Below, in pieces: positions 4,188 to 8,036 of a stretch of DNA of 8,036 nucleotides (position 1 is the stretch's first letter; the number at the start of each line of letters is the position of its first letter). The position numbers and the translations under genes are program-made. The stretch covers positions 1 through 8,036 of the forward strand of contig SXVE01000482.1 of the NCBI GenBank assembly GCA_005790265.1, in the 5' to 3' direction. The stretch comes from Acidobacteriota bacterium (GTDB lineage: Bacteria; Acidobacteriota; Blastocatellia; Pyrinomonadales; Pyrinomonadaceae). The notes under the pieces were generated by a model. It saw only the letters and a list, made by a program, of their open reading frames with translations, had not been told where the DNA came from and did no database searches.

Positions 4188-6308
4188 ATGAAAATCGAAT
4201 TGGAAAGCTCGCAAGTTTCGGAAAATCTTTCGCTCGAACGAAGAATCAAGATGCACGAAGCGCGCGAAGCGATTATCGCCCGGCTCGCGCGCGATCTGCC
4301 GACGAATATTGATCTGGAACGCTTCCTGAACGTCGTCGTTTCAGAAATCGGGCGAATGATGCAGGCTGACCGCTGCGATCTTTTGCAGCTGACGCCGGAA
4401 AGCGAGTTGCGGATCAATCACGAATGGCGGCGCGACGAAAGCGTTCCGTCGAGTTTAGGCACGCAAATTCCGATTGATCTCGAAAAACTTTCCGAACGAT
4501 TCGACTTTTCGCGACCGACGGCAATCAACGACATTGCCGAAACCGACAACGCGACGCTGAAATTCTTTGCCAAAGCGCTCGAAACAAAGTCTTTAGTAAT
4601 TGTGCCGATCAGTTTGAGCGGAAAAACGCTCGGTCTGCTCGGCTTACACGACACAAAAGCGCCGCGCGTCTGGCTCGACGAAGAAATTCAGTTTCTCGAA
4701 TCCATCGGTCAGCAGCTCGCCATCGGTTACCAATACACGAGTCTTTACGTCGCGCAGGAACAGGAAACGCGGCGCACGAACGCGCTGCTCGAAATCGCCA
4801 ACACGCTCAATTCGCATTCGGATTTTAAGGAAGTTTCGTCCAGAGTTTTGGAACGCGCCATTGAACTCGTCGGCGCCGATTACGGCGCGCTCGGCGTGCT
4901 CGATCAAACGGGCAAAAAAATCTCGCTCGCGTCGTTTAAATTCGCCGGAGGCGTCGCGCCGAACGCTGTTTTGCAGATGATCGAACAGCACGAACAATCG
5001 CTCGACATCGAACCGTTTCCCGCGCTCGGCGAAATTTTGCGCGAAGGCAAAACGATGCGCATTATTGACACGCAATTGCCGTTTGCCGTTCGCCTGATTT
5101 TCAATTCGCAGATGAACGGCAAAGCCGCGCTCGTTTCGCCGGTGCGCGTCGGCGGTCAGGCGTTCGGACTGCTCGGTTTCGTCTGGGGCGAAGATCGCGA
5201 AATCAGTTTTGAAAACCACGAAATTCCGCTGGTCGAAGGAATTTCCGATCAAATCGGAACGGCGCTCGAACGCGACCAATTGAGCGCGGAAATTATGCGT
5301 CTCAAAACCGAACTGCACCAGCGACACAGCGAAATTATCGGTCAGGCGCCGACGATTCGCCGCGCCATCGAACTCGCGTTAAACGTCGCCGACACCGGCA
5401 CGACCGTTTTGATTCAAGGCGAATCCGGCACGGGCAAAGAGCTTTTGGCAAATCTGATTCATTACAATTCGGGACGCGAAAACAAACCGTATATCAAAAT
5501 AAACTGCGGCGCGATTCCCGAAAGTCTTCTTGAATCCGAACTTTTCGGGCACGAGAAAGGAGCGTTTACCGACGCGCGCAATCAGCGCAAAGGGCGTTTT
5601 GAAGAAGCGAACGGCGGAACTTTGTTTCTGGACGAAATCGGCGAAATGACGATGCAGGCGCAAGTCCGGCTTCTTCGCGTTTTGCAGGACGGCGAATTGA
5701 CGCGCATCGGCGGCAGCGAAGTCGTCAAAACCGACGCCCGCGTCATCGCCGCATCAAATGTTGACCTCGAAAAAGCTGTCGAAGAAGGCAGATTTCGCAA
5801 GGATTTATTTTACCGGCTGTCGGTTTTCCCGATCACGCTGCCGCCTTTGCGCGAACGCGCTGAAGACATTCATCTGCTTGTTTTTCATTTTCTCGAAACA
5901 TACAAAGAAAAAACCGGCAGATTCGTCGCCGGCATTTCCAAAGAAGCCTTGCGCGCGCTGACCGGTTACGAATGGAACGGCAACGTCCGCGAACTCGAAA
6001 ACGCCGTCGAACGCGCGGTCATCATCGCTTCCGGACGCCAAATCGAACTGGACGATCTGCCCGAAGCGATCAGCAAAAAAGCGTTTGAACTCAACGCCGC
6101 CGCGCGCCACGAACGAACGCGCGCCGCCGCCGAAGGTCGCTCGATCAACCTCGAAATCGAATTCCCTTCAACCATCGAAGAAATCGAACGCCGCGCCATC
6201 GAACTCGCGCTTGATTACACGAACGGCGACAAATCGCGCGCCTCAAGGCTGCTAAACATCGGACGAAAAACGCTTTACCGAAAATTAGAGTCGTTTCAGG
6301 AAAAGTAA
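4188..6308 (+). CDS. Sigma-54-dependent transcriptional activator, GAF-GAF-AAA+-Fis
   Basis: This 706-aa bacterial enhancer-binding protein should remodel RNA polymerase with sigma-54 by ATP hydrolysis. Domains: a short charged N-terminus (1-30); GAF domain 1 (about 42-182); a linker helix; GAF domain 2 (about 195-362); a coiled connector (362-382); the AAA+ domain (about 383-620); and a C-terminal Fis-type helix-turn-helix (about 662-706, G-D-K-S-R-A-S-R-L-L-N-I-G-R-K-T-L-Y). AAA+ motifs are complete: Walker A G-E-S-G-T-G-K (411-417), the sigma-54-contacting G-A-F-T-D-A loop (458-463), Walker B F-L-D-E (Asp482, Glu483), and F-R-K-D-L-F-Y-R-L with Arg537 and Arg543 as arginine fingers/sensors. 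There is no receiver domain, so activity is probably set by ligand or redox sensing in the GAF pair, as in NifA, NorR or FhlA; the ligand is unknown. The ATG at 4188 is used; M22 at 4251 is an alternative. No Shine-Dalgarno is seen. Targets are not evident. Confidence 0.95.
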   Translation: MKIELESSQVSENLSLERRIKMHEAREAIIARLARDLPTNIDLERFLNVVVSEIGRMMQADRCDLLQLTPESELRINHEWRRDESVPSSLGTQIPIDLEKLSERFDFSRPTAINDIAETDNATLKFFAKALETKSLVIVPISLSGKTLGLLGLHDTKAPRVWLDEEIQFLESIGQQLAIGYQYTSLYVAQEQETRRTNALLEIANTLNSHSDFKEVSSRVLERAIELVGADYGALGVLDQTGKKISLASFKFAGGVAPNAVLQMIEQHEQSLDIEPFPALGEILREGKTMRIIDTQLPFAVRLIFNSQMNGKAALVSPVRVGGQAFGLLGFVWGEDREISFENHEIPLVEGISDQIGTALERDQLSAEIMRLKTELHQRHSEIIGQAPTIRRAIELALNVADTGTTVLIQGESGTGKELLANLIHYNSGRENKPYIKINCGAIPESLLESELFGHEKGAFTDARNQRKGRFEEANGGTLFLDEIGEMTMQAQVRLLRVLQDGELTRIGGSEVVKTDARVIAASNVDLEKAVEEGRFRKDLFYRLSVFPITLPPLRERAEDIHLLVFHFLETYKEKTGRFVAGISKEALRALTGYEWNGNVRELENAVERAVIIASGRQIELDDLPEAISKKAFELNAAARHERTRAAAEGRSINLEIEFPSTIEEIERRAIELALDYTNGDKSRASRLLNIGRKTLYRKLESFQEK

Positions 6309-6406
6309 TCTTTTATTTCGTCCCGTCAAAAGTTTGATTTTATCCACGGTTTTGTCACACAATAATTCAGCAAGAGTAAATTGCGAATCGGTTCTACCGC
6401 TTAATT

Positions 6407-6431
6407 CTCGAAATTTTTACAGCCTCGAAAT
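6407..6431 (+). repeat. Direct repeat CTCGAAAT x2 in the leader of the vWA gene
   Basis: CTCGAAAT occurs at 6407-6414 and again at 6424-6431, 17 bases start to start, 25-49 bases before the ATG at 6456. The spacing is about 1.6 helical turns, so it is not an obvious same-face operator. It may be a regulator site or chance. Confidence 0.25.
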
Positions 6432-6444
6432 CACATAAATTAAT

Positions 6445-6449
6445 AGGAG
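6445..6449 (+). promoter_or_regulatory. Shine-Dalgarno of the vWA-related gene
   Basis: AGGAG lies six bases before the ATG at 6456, an ideal spacing that fixes the start. It is the only clear Shine-Dalgarno in front of any gene in this window. Confidence 0.85.
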
Positions 6450-6455
6450 TTCACA

Positions 6456-8036
6456 ATGAAAAGCCGTATCTTAACTTTTCCCTTTCTGCTGCTTTTATTT
6501 TCTTTTTCCGCTTTCGCTCAAATTCCGACGCCGGAAATTTCCGATCAAGATGACGACGTGGTAAAGATTTCAACCACGCTGATTCAGATTGACGCCGTTG
6601 TAACCGACAAAAAAGGCAACGTCGTTACCGATTTAACGGTCAAGGATTTTGAGGTATACGAAAACGGGAAAAAACAGGACATCAGCAACTTTTCGTTCGT
6701 TACCGCGAATCGGTCGGCGGAATCAATCAAAGATCGTCCGCTTGACGCCTCAAAAAATAAAAACGCGATTCCGATTCCGCCGACAAAACTCAAACCGGAA
6801 CAAGTTCGCCGGACATACGCGCTCGTCGTGGATGATTTGGGACTCAGTTTTCCTAGCATTTTTTTCGTTAAAGAATCGCTGAAAAAGTTTATCAACGAAC
6901 AGGTTGCGGACGGCGATTTAGTGGCGGTCATTCGCACCGGCGGAGGCATCGGCGCGCTTCAGTCATTCACTTCCGATAAAAGACAGCTTTTGGCGACGAT
7001 CAATAAACTGAAATGGAATCCGCAGGGCAGAGGCGGCATCGGAACTTTTGCGCCTATTGACACAACAAAGCCGCCGACCAATCCCTCTCTCGAAAAAGGC
7101 GACTCGAAAGATTATGAAGCGGCGACCGAAGAATTTCGCAACGACAATTTTTCAATCGGAACGCTCGGCGCATTAAATTATATTATTCGCGGAATGAACG
7201 AACTGCCGGGCAGAAAATCGCTGGTGCTTTTTTCCGAAGGATTTCAAACTTACACGAAAGATCGGACGATGCGAACGCCGACTCGCGTCGCCGATGCTTT
7301 GAGATTTTTAGCGGATCGCGCAAATCGTTCGGCAGTCAGCATTTACACACTCGATCCGCGAGGACTGGACGCTCCCGGTTTTGCCAGTGCGGAGGATAAC
7401 ATTACCGATATTTTCGGCAGTGGAGATGAAGCATTGTCTGATCGCCGCAACTCGTTTTTCGATTCGCAACAAACGCTGCGGTATTTAGCGGAAGAAACCG
7501 GCGGACTCGCATATATCAATCAAAATAGCATCGGCAGAGGTCTGCGAAAAGCTGTCAACGACCAGAGCGATTATTATCTGCTCGGTTATCAGCCGGATGA
7601 ATCCATTTTCGATCCCAAAAAAGCTAAATACAATAATTTGGAATTAAAAGTAATCAGACCGGGGCTAAAAGTAAGATACCGCAGCGGATTTTTCGGCGTC
7701 GCCGACGAAAAAATCAAAAATATTCCGAAAACACCGCAGCAAAAACTTCTCTATGCTCTGACTTCTCCGTTCGGCGCAAGCGATCTAAAGCTCAATCTTT
7801 ACCCGGTTTTTCAGAATGAAGCCGAAAACGGAAATTCCGTTCAGGCGTTAGTTTACATAGACGCCCAAAATTTGAGTTTCAGTGAGGAACTCAACGGAAA
7901 CCGGAAAGCCAATTTCGACTTGGTGGCGATGACTTTCGGCGATAACGGAATGCAGGTCAGTGAACTCGCCAAAAATTATTCAATAGAGGTTGATGAAAAA
8001 AATCACCGGACGATTATTGACAAAGGTTTGGTGTAT
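6456..8036 (+). CDS. Secreted vWA-related protein (Acidobacteria-type), 3' end missing
   Basis: The frame is open for 527 codons and runs off the window, so the C-terminus is not seen. A Sec signal peptide is clear: M-K-S-R, a Leu/Phe core, and an A-F-A/Q cleavage site after residue 21. Residues about 36-80 (V-V-T-D-K-K-G-N-V-V-T-D-L then D-F-E-V-Y-E-N-G-K-K-Q) are the characteristic N-terminal module of the vWA-related domain described for Acidobacteria (TIGR03436). The vWA fold follows at about 118-350. Its metal-site strand reads V-V-D-D-L-G-L-S (Asp126, Asp127, Gly129, Ser131), a DxGxS version of the usual DxSxS, and the later strand has L-F-S-E-G (258-262) where S-D-G is common. D-Y-Y-L-L-G-Y near 7570-7590 and R-S-G-F-F-G near 7684 are further family-type motifs. 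It is probably periplasmic or extracellular, and its ligand is unknown. The start is fixed by AGGAG at 6445. Confidence 0.9.
   Translation, partial: MKSRILTFPFLLLLFSFSAFAQIPTPEISDQDDDVVKISTTLIQIDAVVTDKKGNVVTDLTVKDFEVYENGKKQDISNFSFVTANRSAESIKDRPLDASKNKNAIPIPPTKLKPEQVRRTYALVVDDLGLSFPSIFFVKESLKKFINEQVADGDLVAVIRTGGGIGALQSFTSDKRQLLATINKLKWNPQGRGGIGTFAPIDTTKPPTNPSLEKGDSKDYEAATEEFRNDNFSIGTLGALNYIIRGMNELPGRKSLVLFSEGFQTYTKDRTMRTPTRVADALRFLADRANRSAVSIYTLDPRGLDAPGFASAEDNITDIFGSGDEALSDRRNSFFDSQQTLRYLAEETGGLAYINQNSIGRGLRKAVNDQSDYYLLGYQPDESIFDPKKAKYNNLELKVIRPGLKVRYRSGFFGVADEKIKNIPKTPQQKLLYALTSPFGASDLKLNLYPVFQNEAENGNSVQALVYIDAQNLSFSEELNGNRKANFDLVAMTFGDNGMQVSELAKNYSIEVDEKNHRTIIDKGLVY

Noticed and set aside
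4644..5327. Minus-strand ORF (227 codons) opposite the GAF domains
   Set aside because: Shadow ORF; Arg/Phe/Glu-rich composition mirrors GAA/TTC-rich codons of the real gene, with no recognisable fold.
6309..6455. Sigma-54 (-24/-12) or sigma-70 promoter ahead of the vWA gene
   Set aside because: No GG-N10-GC spacing is present, and TTGTCA at 6352-6357 has no acceptable -10 at 16-18 bases.

Overview
The window looks like a chromosomal segment of an Acidobacteriota bacterium, most likely from the Blastocatellia side of the phylum. The main clue is the gene at the right edge: a secreted protein with the vWA-related domain that is heavily expanded in Acidobacteriota. A Pro/Thr/Ala-rich TPR lipoprotein, a TIGR04283-type glycosyltransferase and mid-GC, GAA/AAA/GCG-rich coding sequence fit this. 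The assignment is inference; there is no rRNA or other phylogenetic marker here except murA.

Layout, left to right. (1) Bases 1-575: 3' end of a family-2 glycosyltransferase, running into a convergent, AT-rich hypothetical gene on the minus strand (593-988). (2) An AT-rich divergent intergenic region with a degenerate heptanucleotide repeat, then murA (1153-2448), an intact peptidoglycan gene with its active-site Cys. (3) A 237-base gap between murA and the next gene. It holds a self-contained unit of A-tract, extended -10 promoter, about 50 nt of leader with two CUCCU motifs, and a perfect intrinsic terminator. I read this as a candidate small RNA of about 87 nt and the most interesting item in the window. 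(4) A HIT-family nucleotide hydrolase (2686-3030) with its own plausible promoter, then a TPR lipoprotein (3110-3991), closed by a strong terminator at 4035-4071. (5) A large GAF-GAF-AAA+-Fis regulator (4188-6308) of the sigma-54 activator type, preceded by a possible 14-codon upstream ORF and a hairpin. (6) The start of the secreted vWA-related protein (6456 to beyond the window end), the only gene here with a clear Shine-Dalgarno.

The genes do not form one evident pathway. The glycosyltransferase, murA and the two exported proteins are all linked to the envelope or outside of the cell. The HIT gene and the lipoprotein gene may be co-transcribed, and the sigma-54-type activator could control genes outside the window, since no -24/-12 site was seen inside it. 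No CRISPR, tRNA, rRNA, insertion sequence or obvious defence cassette was seen.
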